Assembly: GCF_022458865.1 (NCBI RefSeq)
Contig: NZ_JAJNMU010000011.1
Span: 62,001 to 126,000 of the forward strand
DNA from: Paenibacillus periandrae
Lineage (GTDB): Bacteria; Bacillota; Bacilli; Paenibacillales; NBRC-103111
DNA length: 64,000 bases
Reading direction: 5' to 3'
Each line of letters opens with the position of its first letter. Positions within the stretch are counted from its first letter, which is position 1. Of this stretch, positions 33,485 through 42,641 are shown in pieces. Position numbers and translations under genes: made by a program. A model generated the notes under the pieces. That model made no database searches, had not been told where the DNA came from, and saw only the letters and a program-made list of their open reading frames with translations.

Positions 33485-35209
33485 ATGGATCATACGAACA
33501 TTGAGAGTATTGAAGCGGTTTCGACATCATCGAATATGAAAGATTATGAACAGGAACGTGCAAATTTCAGCTGGGAACAGATTGAACAACAATTTACCTG
33601 GGCGACTACCGGAAAAGTAAATGCCGCATATGAGGCCATTGACAGACACGCCGAGTCCTCCAGAAAGGATAAAATTGCTCTTCATTATAGTGACGACAAG
33701 CGTGAAGAATCCTATACGTATCAACAGATGAAGGAGCAATCCAACCGATTTGGGAACGTGCTGCGCAAGCTCGGTATCACCAAGGGAGAGCGCGTATTTA
33801 TTTTTATGCCGCGTACACCTGAGCTCTATTTTGCTTTGCTTGGCTCGATTAAGGTAGGTGCAGTGGTAGGTCCTTTGTTTGAAGCCTTTATGGAAACCGC
33901 TGTTAGAGATCGTCTGCAGGATAGCAGTGCCATTGCGATCGTAACAACTCCTCAGCTTGTATCGAGAATCCCTGTAGCTGATCTTCCCGATTTGAAGCAT
34001 ATTATTATTGTAGGCGACAATCTTGAGCTATCTGAGGGACAAGTCGACTTCCACAAGGAAATGGCGCAGTCAACGGATCAGTTGGATATCGAATGGGTGG
34101 ACCGCGAGGATGGTTTATTGATTCATTATACTTCAGGGTCAACAGGCAAGCCCAAAGGCGTATTTCATGCGCATAATGCAATGCTGCAGCATTACTATAC
34201 CGGCCGCGTAGTGCTTGATTTACAGGAAACGGATGTATATTGGTGTACAGCGGACCCTGGCTGGGTTACGGGTACTTCTTATGGGATATTTGGCCCTTGG
34301 TTGAATGGGGCTACCAATGTAATTCGCGGCGGTCGTTTCAGTCCACAGGACTGGTATCGTACCTTGGAGAAATTTGGTGTAACGGTCTGGTACAGCGCTC
34401 CGACTGCCTTTAGAATGCTAATGGGAGCTGGGGATGAGGTATCCACAAGCTTTGATTTATCCAAGCTTCGCCATGTACTTAGCGTTGGAGAACCATTGAA
34501 TCCTGAAGTAGTTCGTTGGGGGTTAAAGGTGTACAATCAACGGATTCATGATACTTGGTGGATGACGGAGACTGGCGGACAATTAATTTGTAATTACCCA
34601 TGCATGGCTATACGTCCAGGTTCCATGGGTAAGCCGCTTCCTGGTGTTGAAGCTTCCATTGTCGATGATTCGGGTAATATTCTGCCACCCTACAGAATGG
34701 GCAATTTGGCCATTAAAACACCTTGGCCATCCATGATGCGTAAGATTTGGAACAATCCTGCCAAATTCGAAGAATACTTCCGAATCCCGGGCTGGTACAT
34801 TTCGGGAGACTCGGCCTACTATGACGAAGACGGTTACTTCTGGTTTCAAGGTCGTGTGGATGATGTGATCAATACGGCAGGCGAGCGTGTAGGTCCGTTT
34901 GAAGTAGAAAGCAAGCTGGTTGAACACCCGGCTGTAGCTGAAGCTGGAGTCATAGGCAAGCCAGATCCGATGCGAGGTGAGATTATTAAAGCATTCATCG
35001 CATTGCGCGAAGGCTACACACCTTCTGATGAGCTTAAGACGGAAATATCCAGGTTTGTAAAAGAAGGGCTGTCAGCACATGCAGCGCCTCGTGAAATCGA
35101 ATTTAAAGATAAGCTTCCCAAAACACGCAGCGGCAAAATTATGCGTCGTGTTCTCAAAGCATGGGAACTGAATCTGCCTACCGGAGATTTGTCCACAATA
35201 GAAGATTAA
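33485..35209 (+). CDS. acsA: Acetyl-CoA synthetase
   Basis: 574 residues, the shorter Bacillus-type AcsA. AMP-forming ligase motifs: YTSGSTGKPKGVFHAH (A3), WWMTETGGQ (A5), YISGDSAYYDEDGYFWFQGR (A7) and the C-terminal PKTRSGKIMRR (A10), whose lysine, about K551, is the AcuA acetylation site. It makes acetyl-CoA from acetate, ATP and CoA. It is divergent from acuA-acuC, which encode its acetylase and deacetylase, and has a cre in its leader. CGGGAGGC supports the ATG. Confidence 0.95.
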   Translation: MDHTNIESIEAVSTSSNMKDYEQERANFSWEQIEQQFTWATTGKVNAAYEAIDRHAESSRKDKIALHYSDDKREESYTYQQMKEQSNRFGNVLRKLGITKGERVFIFMPRTPELYFALLGSIKVGAVVGPLFEAFMETAVRDRLQDSSAIAIVTTPQLVSRIPVADLPDLKHIIIVGDNLELSEGQVDFHKEMAQSTDQLDIEWVDREDGLLIHYTSGSTGKPKGVFHAHNAMLQHYYTGRVVLDLQETDVYWCTADPGWVTGTSYGIFGPWLNGATNVIRGGRFSPQDWYRTLEKFGVTVWYSAPTAFRMLMGAGDEVSTSFDLSKLRHVLSVGEPLNPEVVRWGLKVYNQRIHDTWWMTETGGQLICNYPCMAIRPGSMGKPLPGVEASIVDDSGNILPPYRMGNLAIKTPWPSMMRKIWNNPAKFEEYFRIPGWYISGDSAYYDEDGYFWFQGRVDDVINTAGERVGPFEVESKLVEHPAVAEAGVIGKPDPMRGEIIKAFIALREGYTPSDELKTEISRFVKEGLSAHAAPREIEFKDKLPKTRSGKIMRRVLKAWELNLPTGDLSTIED

Positions 35210-35242
35210 TATCATTTGCTTGATGCAGTTTAAAATTATAAT

Positions 35243-35308
35243 AAAAAACACCCTCTCATGATCTAGCGTTCATCCATATGAACATTGATCGCGAAAGGGT
35301 GTTTTTTA
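35243..35308. terminator. Bidirectional terminator
   Basis: AAAAAACACCCT (35243-35254) pairs with AGGGTGTTTTTT (35296-35307) across an imperfectly paired internal region with ATGATCTAGCG/CATTGATCGCG. It serves the convergent acsA and PBP1A genes. Confidence 0.8.
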
Positions 35309-35311
35309 TAT

Positions 35312-38300
35312 TTACTTTTTGAATCTGACTGCAGCTGACTGCTTCGATTCACCTAAATCGTTCGCAGCTGTTATCTTATAAAAACCATCATAGACAGCGG
35401 CGTAATAGCGGAATTCCGTACCGTTGCTAATAGTACCCAGTTTACTGTAAGTACCTGTTTCTTTGTCGCTGTAATAAATGGTGTACTGCTTAACCTTGTC
35501 TTTGGCTGGGTTGGCTTTCCAGCTTATGACTAGGCCAGCTTCGACCGCTTTAATAGACATGCCCGCAGGTGTGTCAGGAACCGCTAATGGCGGTCCTGGG
35601 GAGAATAAAGATTCTCCCTGATTCGGGGTACCTGGGGCAGCGCCATTATTGGTACCGTTGTTGTTCGAACCTGCTTCCGGCTTACCTGGGCCATTCGTAC
35701 TGCCATTCCCTGTTGTGCCTGTTCCTGGCGCAGCAGTACCTGTGGCCGTGTTTCCACCTGTCGAAGCAGCTCCTGTAGGACTACCTGTCAATGGAGGTGG
35801 CAGAATTGCTCCAGACACATCGGGAATGAGCGACAATGGATCCACTGTAGAACCATCCGTAAAGGAGGCTTTGCTTGGAGCAGATTCTTGACCTCCAACG
35901 TCCACGGCAGTTACATAATATCCGAATACACCGTTTCCTGCAGCCTGATCTGTAAATTTGGTCTCTTCGCCAGCAAATGTGATTTTGCCGCCAAGACGCT
36001 CGAAAGGACCGCGATTGAGAGAACGGTATAGACGATAACCAACGGTGTCCGGACTGCTGCTAGCTTGAAATGTAATAACGCTTGTATCGCCTGCACGTGT
36101 TGCAACAACCGTAATGGGAGATACAGGTGGCTTGCCATCATCGACCCGAGGATCATTCTCTGTTGGAGCGTCATCTTCGTAATCGAGAGGGCGATAATGA
36201 TCAATGGAACGACGACGATCAGGTGAAACCTTTTGCATAATCTCCTGTATTTGCTTGAGAATGCCGCTGACGGATTTTTCACGTTTGATTACCGTTTTTT
36301 CGGTCACAAATTCGGCAGGGGTCGATTCCTGAGCGATGTAGTTAATTCCGTTAAACGGAATAATTGATAAATTTATAAAAACATTATCCTCAACAGTAGG
36401 AATATATTTTCTGTTGAATATATCGGTAACCAGCTTCCCGGATTTGGAAGAGGCGGCGCTCGGAAGCTTTCCTGAATAACCGGAAACCGTCATTTCTACA
36501 ATATTTTCAGGCCGCTTGAATGTCTTGGTTGGAAAGTATTCAGGTTTTTTATTCACAGCGTCATTCATAACTAACGCCCAGATGTTTTTAGCCCGCGAGG
36601 TGCCACCTGTACGGCTGCTTAGTTTGTGAACAGGAGAATCATAACCTGCCCAGACACCTAATGTAATATCCGGTGTGTAACCCATGAACCAAGCATCTGC
36701 ATCATCCTGTGTTGAGCCTGTTTTACCAACAATAGCGATTTTTCCATACTGTTTAAATTTGCTCATCAAATCTGTTGCTGTACCAGCCGTAACCACTGTT
36801 CGCATCATATCTGTCATCAGATAGGCAGTCTGCTCAGAGAACAGGGGAGTCGGTTTGGCCTCATGCTCATAAATAACCTTTCCTGTGGAGTCGGTAATTT
36901 GTTGAATCATGAACGCTTCATTATGGACACCCTTATTGGAAATCGTGTTGTAGGCGTTCGTTAACTCCTTGACCGAAACTCCATTGCGCATCCCCCCAAT
37001 AACTCCTGTTTGTGCGGAGTAATCTTCTTTGGCAATGGATGTAATCCCCATTTTTTTGGCTAAATCCCACGCATTCTCGATACCGACTACATCCAAAAAT
37101 ATTTTTATGGCCGGTATATTGTAGGATTGATTGAAGGCTCTGCGTGCTGTGATTAAACCATGGAACTGGTTATCCCAATTCTCCGGTATGTGATAGCTAC
37201 CTCGGTCCTTCAATAGAATAGGAACGTCGTCAATAATCGAGCCAGGCTGTATCGCGCCTTTCTCCATAGCGGGAATGAAAGCAGCGATTGGTTTCATTGC
37301 CGAACCTGGTTGACGGTAAGCTTGAGTAGCATGATTCATTTGCTCCGTAAAGAAATCACGGCCTTCCATCATGCCAAGAATAGCGCCGCTCTTCGAATCC
37401 ATCATAACTGCCCCGATTTGTTCTACGCCCTTAACAGGATCATCTGGAGTGAAATTGGCAGGGTTTTCAGCAATATCGCGCATGGACTCATAAATATCCT
37501 TGTCGAGCGTTGTGTAAATTTTGTAGCCCGCCCGCCCTAACTGGGCTTGGGTGTTTCTCAAAGCTTCGTTGTAAGCATCGGAGTTCGGCTGAGCGCTGAG
37601 CTTCGGATCCTGTACGGAGAGAATCGCTTTGGCTGCCGCTTTTTCCATTTCGATCATCAAATATGGATAGGTGGAGTAAGCCTTCTTGACCGGCTCAGCC
37701 AATGAGCCCTGCAGGTCAAAATCCAGTGCCTCCTGGTACTGCTGCTGATTGATCTTATTTTCCTCCAGCATACGCCGCAGTACGAGCTGTTGTCTTGTTG
37801 TGGCCCGTTTAAATGCAGCCCCGTCGAATTGTCCCTTACTGGAAAATGCAGAATAATTGCTTGGAAGCTGAGGGACTCCAGCTAAATAGGCGGCTTGAGC
37901 AATGTTGAGCTCCTTCAAATCGGTGATATTGAAAATCCCTTTAGCCGCCGCTTTGATCCCGTAGGCGTTGTAACCGGATGAACCATTTCCATATGGAATT
38001 TTGTTCAAGTAAGCGAGCAGAATTTCATCTTTCGACATCAGTCGCTCCATCCGCATCGCCAAAAAGATTTCTTTGGCTTTTCGGCTATCCTCGCGATCCA
38101 GCGTTAAAAACACACGCCGCGCGAGCTGCTGGGTTATCGTACTGCCCCCTGTTTGAATATCTTGTTTCATCAGCTTTTGATAAATGGCTCTTGCTGTTCC
38201 TTTAAAGTCTATTCCATTGTGCTCGTAAAAATTTTTGTCTTCAATGGCAAAGACGGCATCAATAACTTGCGGAGGAATGTCTTCAAGCTTGGCCATAAGC

Positions 38301-38581
38301 CTATCTTCTTCTCCGCGGAGCTGTCCGATAATGGAACCGTCATTGAAATAAACAAAGCCCGAGAGTGCGTTTTCCTGAACCTGAGCGGTCATGGATTCCT
38401 TGCTTCGGATAGGCTCTTCCTTGACGAGTGCGGAGACATAACCAAAGGCCACGCCGCCTCCCAAAAATCCGGCTATTACGCAAATAATCAGTATCCACTT
38501 GATGGTGATGAGCGTATATTTGACGATACTCCATATTACATGCCAAGCTGTAAGTTTCTTTTTCTCCATTTCCATCTCCAT
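35312..38581 (-). CDS. Class A penicillin-binding protein (PBP1A) with FN3 tails
   Basis: 1089 residues, long for the family. A short basic N-terminus and one membrane anchor (about 12-48) precede a GT51 glycosyltransferase (EDKNFYEHNGIDF with catalytic Glu, GGSTITQQLAR). The transpeptidase has SAMK (GSAMKPIAAF), SYN (FNQSYNIPA) and KTG (VGKTGSTQDDADAWF). After about residue 780 come two fibronectin type III domains separated by a roughly 75-residue Gly/Thr/Asn/Pro linker (TGNGSTNGPGKPEAGSNNNG). It polymerises and cross-links peptidoglycan outside the membrane. The FN3 modules probably bind or space the enzyme in the wall. The ATG has GGGAGGA 13 bases upstream; later ATGs at residues 3 and 5 are possible. 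Confidence 0.93.
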   Translation of the reverse strand: MEMEMEKKKLTAWHVIWSIVKYTLITIKWILIICVIAGFLGGGVAFGYVSALVKEEPIRSKESMTAQVQENALSGFVYFNDGSIIGQLRGEEDRLMAKLEDIPPQVIDAVFAIEDKNFYEHNGIDFKGTARAIYQKLMKQDIQTGGSTITQQLARRVFLTLDREDSRKAKEIFLAMRMERLMSKDEILLAYLNKIPYGNGSSGYNAYGIKAAAKGIFNITDLKELNIAQAAYLAGVPQLPSNYSAFSSKGQFDGAAFKRATTRQQLVLRRMLEENKINQQQYQEALDFDLQGSLAEPVKKAYSTYPYLMIEMEKAAAKAILSVQDPKLSAQPNSDAYNEALRNTQAQLGRAGYKIYTTLDKDIYESMRDIAENPANFTPDDPVKGVEQIGAVMMDSKSGAILGMMEGRDFFTEQMNHATQAYRQPGSAMKPIAAFIPAMEKGAIQPGSIIDDVPILLKDRGSYHIPENWDNQFHGLITARRAFNQSYNIPAIKIFLDVVGIENAWDLAKKMGITSIAKEDYSAQTGVIGGMRNGVSVKELTNAYNTISNKGVHNEAFMIQQITDSTGKVIYEHEAKPTPLFSEQTAYLMTDMMRTVVTAGTATDLMSKFKQYGKIAIVGKTGSTQDDADAWFMGYTPDITLGVWAGYDSPVHKLSSRTGGTSRAKNIWALVMNDAVNKKPEYFPTKTFKRPENIVEMTVSGYSGKLPSAASSKSGKLVTDIFNRKYIPTVEDNVFINLSIIPFNGINYIAQESTPAEFVTEKTVIKREKSVSGILKQIQEIMQKVSPDRRRSIDHYRPLDYEDDAPTENDPRVDDGKPPVSPITVVATRAGDTSVITFQASSSPDTVGYRLYRSLNRGPFERLGGKITFAGEETKFTDQAAGNGVFGYYVTAVDVGGQESAPSKASFTDGSTVDPLSLIPDVSGAILPPPLTGSPTGAASTGGNTATGTAAPGTGTTGNGSTNGPGKPEAGSNNNGTNNGAAPGTPNQGESLFSPGPPLAVPDTPAGMSIKAVEAGLVISWKANPAKDKVKQYTIYYSDKETGTYSKLGTISNGTEFRYYAAVYDGFYKITAANDLGESKQSAAVRFKK

Positions 38582-38686
38582 ACCGATAACAATTCCTCCC
38601 GATTTTGGAACGACATACGTGGTTTATTATACCACAAAGGAACTCACGATGGACACTAGTGTTCGACAATTACTTCGGTATTATGT

Positions 38687-38715
38687 TTGACAACGCAAAG
38701 TGGTTGTGATATAAA
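38687..38715 (+). promoter_or_regulatory. SigA promoter of the T-box/tyrS unit
   Basis: Near-consensus TTGACA (38687-38692), 17-base spacer, TATAAA (38710-38715). The transcript start would be about 38722, just before the T-box stem I. Confidence 0.75.
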
Positions 38716-38751
38716 TCATGTAACCATATATGGAAAAATGCATTGATGGAC

Positions 38752-39078
38752 TTTAAGTAGGGGCTCCTTTACAGAGCTGATACAGCAGTAGAATAGGGTA
38801 CAAAGCTTGGCAGAGAGTCGGTGGATGGTGCGAACCGATACTTGATCTTATTCGAATTACCGTCCGGAGCAGGGAGAGGGAACGCATGGGATGTTGCTCA
38901 GCTTTTGTCGAGCCATTGTCAATGTCAGTAGCTTTCTGTCGGGTTAGACCCGTTATCGTTGTCGAGTGAAAGCTTAGGCAAAGCTGCGTTTGGTGCAAGC
39001 TTTAGTGCCGGCTTTAATTAGGGTGGTACCGCGAGCAATAGCCTTCTCGTCCCTTGTGGATGAGAGGGCTTTTTTTGT
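38752..39078 (+). ncRNA. T-box riboswitch controlling tyrS
   Basis: A canonical T-box leader. Stem I holds AGAGAG followed by GGTGGATGGTGCGAACC, the conserved distal-loop pieces. The T-box proper is AGGGTGGTACCGCG (39020-39033). The terminator is AGCCTTCTCGTCC paired with GGATGAGAGGGCT, then seven Ts (39040-39077). In the specifier region GAATTACC (38855-38862), TAC at 38858-38860 fits tyrosine, though a one-base shift would read TTA. Uncharged tRNA-Tyr would stabilise the antiterminator and let tyrS be transcribed. Confidence 0.92.
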
Positions 39079-39110
39079 ATGTATGGATATTATTGAGGAG
39101 GCGGCAGATT

Positions 39111-40367
39111 ATGGCAAAATGGGAAGAGCTAACAGCAGAGCAGCAGCAGGAAGTGGAAAGGCAACTGTCGTGGATTCGTCGCGGTGTAGTTGAAATTGTA
39201 CCGGAGGATGAGCTTAAACAAAAAATTATCGGATCTGTGGTCACAGGCAAACCGTTGAAAGTAAAGCTGGGCTTAGATCCATCCGCTCCCGATATTCACA
39301 TCGGTCACACGGTAGTTCTGCATAAGCTTCGCCAGTTCCAGCAGCTAGGTCATCAGGTGCAGTTGATCATCGGGGACTTCACAGGACGTATCGGTGACCC
39401 GACAGGTAAATCGGAAACACGCAAGCAGCTGACCGAAGAGGACGTCAAACGTAATGCTGAGACCTATCAGAAGCAAATCTACAAAATTCTCGATGCTGAT
39501 AAAACCCAGCTTTATTATAACTCCGAATGGCTTGGACCGATGAGCTTTGTAGATGTTGTCCAGCTGTCAGCGAAAGTTACCGTAGCACGTATGATGGAAC
39601 GGGACGATTTTTCCAAACGTTATGCAACGGGACAAGCCATTCATGTTCATGAATTTTTCTACCCGCTGATGCAGGGCTATGATTCGGTTGCGTTGAAAAG
39701 CGATATAGAGCTTGGTGGAACGGATCAGAAGTTCAATTTGCTGATGGGACGTACGCTGCAAAAAGAATATGGCGTTGCTACCCAGGTAACCATTATGACT
39801 CCTCTATTGGAGGGGCTGGATGGTGTTAACAAAATGAGCAAAAGTCTTGGCAATTACATTGGAATCGATGAAGAGCCGAATCAAATATACGGAAAGGCCA
39901 TGTCGATTCCCGACGAGCTGATGCCCAAATATTATGAGCTGGCAACTAGCATGAGTAATGAAGATCTGAAGCTGCTGCAAGAAGGACTGCTTGATGGCAA
40001 GGTTCACCCTCGTGATGCCAAGATGCAGCTGGCTCGCACGTTCGTAAGCATGTATCACGGAGAGCAAGCAGCAAGCGACGCACAGCAGCACTTTGTTACC
40101 GTATTTCAACAGCGTGCGCTGCCCGAGGATATTGAGGAATTTGTAGTAGCTGCAGATGCTCTGGAGGATGGTCAAATCGGTATCGTGAAGCTGCTGGTAA
40201 CCCTAGGATTATCTGCTTCAAACAGTGAAGCTCGTCGCAGCATACAGCAGGGCGGAGTCAAGATTAATGAGCAAAAAATCGAGGATTTGAACACGAGTCT
40301 TACTTTGCAGGAAGACGATATCATTCAGGTGGGCAAGCGTAAATTTGCCAAAATTAAGCTGGGCTAA
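39111..40367 (+). CDS. tyrS: Tyrosyl-tRNA synthetase
   Basis: 418 residues from ATG 39111, with GAGGAGG at 39095-39101. Class I motifs: HIGH-type LGLDPSAPDIHIGHTVVLHK and KMSKSLGN. Substrate pocket words are LGGTDQKFNLLMGR and HEFFYPLMQGYD. A C-terminal S4-like RNA-binding domain (SARRSIQQGGVKINEQ-like) ends the protein. The N-terminal ELTAEQQQEVERQLSWIRRG and the GLDPSAPD word place it in the TyrZ-like clade rather than the Bacillus TyrS clade. The T-box upstream agrees with tyrosine specificity. Confidence 0.96.
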   Translation: MAKWEELTAEQQQEVERQLSWIRRGVVEIVPEDELKQKIIGSVVTGKPLKVKLGLDPSAPDIHIGHTVVLHKLRQFQQLGHQVQLIIGDFTGRIGDPTGKSETRKQLTEEDVKRNAETYQKQIYKILDADKTQLYYNSEWLGPMSFVDVVQLSAKVTVARMMERDDFSKRYATGQAIHVHEFFYPLMQGYDSVALKSDIELGGTDQKFNLLMGRTLQKEYGVATQVTIMTPLLEGLDGVNKMSKSLGNYIGIDEEPNQIYGKAMSIPDELMPKYYELATSMSNEDLKLLQEGLLDGKVHPRDAKMQLARTFVSMYHGEQAASDAQQHFVTVFQQRALPEDIEEFVVAADALEDGQIGIVKLLVTLGLSASNSEARRSIQQGGVKINEQKIEDLNTSLTLQEDDIIQVGKRKFAKIKLG

Positions 40368-40445
40368 TACAAGATGTCATGATCATACTGATCCTTCAGC
40401 AGAAGTGAATGGAGTTAGTATAAAAAATTGTGTGAGTAGAAGATA

Positions 40446-40481
40446 CAAAAAACTGGATGCCGAGGCATCCAGTTTTTTGTA
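40446..40481. terminator. Bidirectional terminator
   Basis: CAAAAAACTGGATGC pairs with GCATCCAGTTTTTTG around a short loop. It terminates tyrS and the convergent rpsD. Confidence 0.9.
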
Positions 40482-40499
40482 TCTGATTGAAATAAAAAA

Positions 40500-41099
40500 T
40501 TAACGGCTGTAGAACTCGACGATTTGCTTTTCGTCAATTTCTTGCGGAAGCTCAGAGCGATCTGGTAAACGAGTAAATTTACCTTCTTGAGCAGCTTCGT
40601 TATATTCAACATAAGCAGGCAGGTAGTTACGGTTAGTTAAAGCTTCTTTAACGGAAGCGATGTTACGGCTTCTTTCACGAAGGCTTACAACATCACCAAC
40701 GCTTAATGTGTAAGAAGCGATGTCTACTTTTTTACCGTTAACTGTGATGTGACCATGAGCAACCAATTGACGTGCTCCTGCACGGGAGTGAGCAAAGCCC
40801 AAACGGTAAACAAGGTTGTCCAAACGGCTTTCCAACAGGATCATGAAGTTTTCACCTGAGATACCTTGTTGCTTGCTTGCTTTGTCAAACAAGTTGCGGA
40901 ACTGCTTCTCGTTCATTCCATACATGTGACGAAGCTTTTGCTTCTCTTGAAGTTGAACACCATAACCGCTCAGTTTTTTGCGTTGTCCTGGGCCGTGTTG
41001 ACCTGGAGGGAAAGGACGTTTCAATTCTTTACCGGAACCGCTTAGGGAAATACCCAGACGACGGCTTAATTTAAATTTAGGGCCTGTGTAGCGTGACAT
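40500..41099 (-). CDS. rpsD: 30S ribosomal protein S4
   Basis: 199 residues from ATG 41099 with GAAGGAG on the minus strand; the open frame extends further upstream but only into the leader. The N-terminal MSRYTGPKFKLSRRLGISL and FPPGQHGPGQRKKLSGYG are universal S4 words. The S4 RNA-binding domain is RLDNLVYRLGFAHSRAGARQ, VAHGHITVNGKKVDI. There are no zinc-ligand cysteines, so this is the Zn-independent form. It is a primary 16S rRNA binder and, in Bacillus, represses its own translation through the leader. Confidence 0.97.
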   Translation of the reverse strand: MSRYTGPKFKLSRRLGISLSGSGKELKRPFPPGQHGPGQRKKLSGYGVQLQEKQKLRHMYGMNEKQFRNLFDKASKQQGISGENFMILLESRLDNLVYRLGFAHSRAGARQLVAHGHITVNGKKVDIASYTLSVGDVVSLRERSRNIASVKEALTNRNYLPAYVEYNEAAQEGKFTRLPDRSELPQEIDEKQIVEFYSR

Positions 41100-41364
41100 G
41101 TATACGAGCTCCTTCGTTCCATTAATGGATTTAATTTTTGTTTGGTTAGGTTTTCTTCGGGTGAAGCATGTGCCCAATTTCGTTTGAAGCCATGAGCGAA
41201 TGGTATCGCTCGGCATCTGTCAGGAGTCACAGCCGCTGTCCTGCTAGCAACAAAATCAGTGAGGGTGTACACATGACTTCCACCATAAACGACTAACCTA
41301 AATACAATTTAGGCTAGTGCGTTCTCGACTTCTTATTTTATAAGACGATACCCCTCTATGTCAA
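41100..41364 (-). promoter_or_regulatory. rpsD promoter and long structured leader
   Basis: On the minus strand TTGACA (41364-41359), 16-base spacer, TATAAA (41342-41337). The leader of about 230 bases contains several complementary segments, e.g. GCCTAAATTGTATTTAGGT near 41312-41294. Firmicute rpsD genes commonly carry an S4-binding leader that couples S4 level to translation; position and length fit, but I could not match the consensus structure base by base. Confidence 0.5.
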
Positions 41365-41422
41365 GTGGTGCGTTGATTTATTTTAATTCAATAAAATGAT
41401 ACACTAGGCTGAAAAGGAGATG

Positions 41423-42544
41423 ATGGCTTTGCGAGATCCGCGTTTGGAACTGTTGGCTCGAAACCTGGTTACATATTCTCTGGATGTTCAGCCAGGGGAG
41501 AAAGTGTTGATAGAAATGATCGGCTCGGAAAGAGAAATCGTTAGCTGCTTGGTAGAAGAGGTATACGCTAGAGGAGGTCTTCCGTATGTTGAACTGATCG
41601 ACCCTGTCGTGCAAAGCGCGATGCTGCGTTCGATAACCCGTGAGCAGATTGAGCACTGGGCAGAGTTGGATCTGAAGCGCATGAAGGATATGAGCTGCTA
41701 TGTGGCCATTCGTGCAGGCTCTAATGTAAGCGAGATGTCGGATGTGCCTGAGGAGCAGATGAAGCTGTATGACCTTTATTATCGTAAACCGATACATTTG
41801 GAGCAGAGGGTCAAGAAGACGCGCTGGGTCGTTCTGAGGTATCCGAATGCTTCAATGGCGCAGCTCGCCGGAATGAGCACAGCCAAATTCGAAAATTTTT
41901 ATTTTGACGTATGCAATCTGGATTATGCTCAGATGTCGATGGCGATGGACCCGCTGCAGGCGCTTATGAACCGGACAGACCGTGTACGGATCGTATCGCC
42001 GGGTACGGACATTGAATTTTCGATTAAAGGCATCGGATCGGTCAAATGCTGTGGCCGACGGAACATTCCAGACGGTGAAGTGTATACGGCACCCATTCGC
42101 GATTCAGTCAATGGAACGATCACTTATAATACTCCAAGTGTAAAGTCGGGGGTTACTTTTGAACAAATTGTTTTTCGTTTTGAAAATGGCAAGATTGTGG
42201 ATGCCACAAGCAATAATACCGAGCGCTTGAATCAGGTGCTGGACACGGACGAAGGGGCGCGTTATATTGGAGAATTCAGTTTGGGCTTCAACCCTCATAT
42301 ATTAACTCCAATGAAGGACACGCTGTTTGATGAAAAGATTGACGGGAGCTTACACTTCACCCCCGGCCAGGCTTATGAGCAGGCTGACAATGGAAATCGC
42401 TCATCCGTACACTGGGATCTTGTATTGATACAACGCCCTGAATATGGGGGCGGTGAGATTTATTTTGACGATGTGCTGATCCGTAAGAATGGTCGTTTTG
42501 TGATCGAAGAGTTGGAAGGGCTGAATCCTGAGCATTTGAAATAG
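41423..42544 (+). CDS. M29 family aminopeptidase
   Basis: About 373 residues of the thermophilic aminopeptidase (M29, AmpS/PepS) family. Metal-binding and family words: RNLVTYSLDVQPGEKVLIE at the N-terminus, GTDIEFSIKG, RNIPDGEVYTAPIRDSVNG (Glu ligand), LNQVLDTDEGARYIGEFSLG and SSVHWDLVL (His and Asp ligands). It removes N-terminal amino acids from peptides in the cytoplasm. ATG codons at 41420 and 41423 and TTG 41429 all lie close to AAAGGAG; the exact start is unsettled. Confidence 0.88.
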   Translation: MALRDPRLELLARNLVTYSLDVQPGEKVLIEMIGSEREIVSCLVEEVYARGGLPYVELIDPVVQSAMLRSITREQIEHWAELDLKRMKDMSCYVAIRAGSNVSEMSDVPEEQMKLYDLYYRKPIHLEQRVKKTRWVVLRYPNASMAQLAGMSTAKFENFYFDVCNLDYAQMSMAMDPLQALMNRTDRVRIVSPGTDIEFSIKGIGSVKCCGRRNIPDGEVYTAPIRDSVNGTITYNTPSVKSGVTFEQIVFRFENGKIVDATSNNTERLNQVLDTDEGARYIGEFSLGFNPHILTPMKDTLFDEKIDGSLHFTPGQAYEQADNGNRSSVHWDLVLIQRPEYGGGEIYFDDVLIRKNGRFVIEELEGLNPEHLK

Positions 42545-42641
42545 TAGTTGCGATTTGCAGTTATCCAAGGTAAAATCAAAGAAAGAAAGCGATTTATTTT
42601 TAGTTGTTTTGATGTCGCTGATACATATGGAGGGATTCAAA

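Noticed and set aside
38153..38659. 168-codon plus-strand frame over the PBP1A start
   Set aside because: It mirrors the coding strand of PBP1A and has no start signals. The tyrS promoter lies just beyond it.
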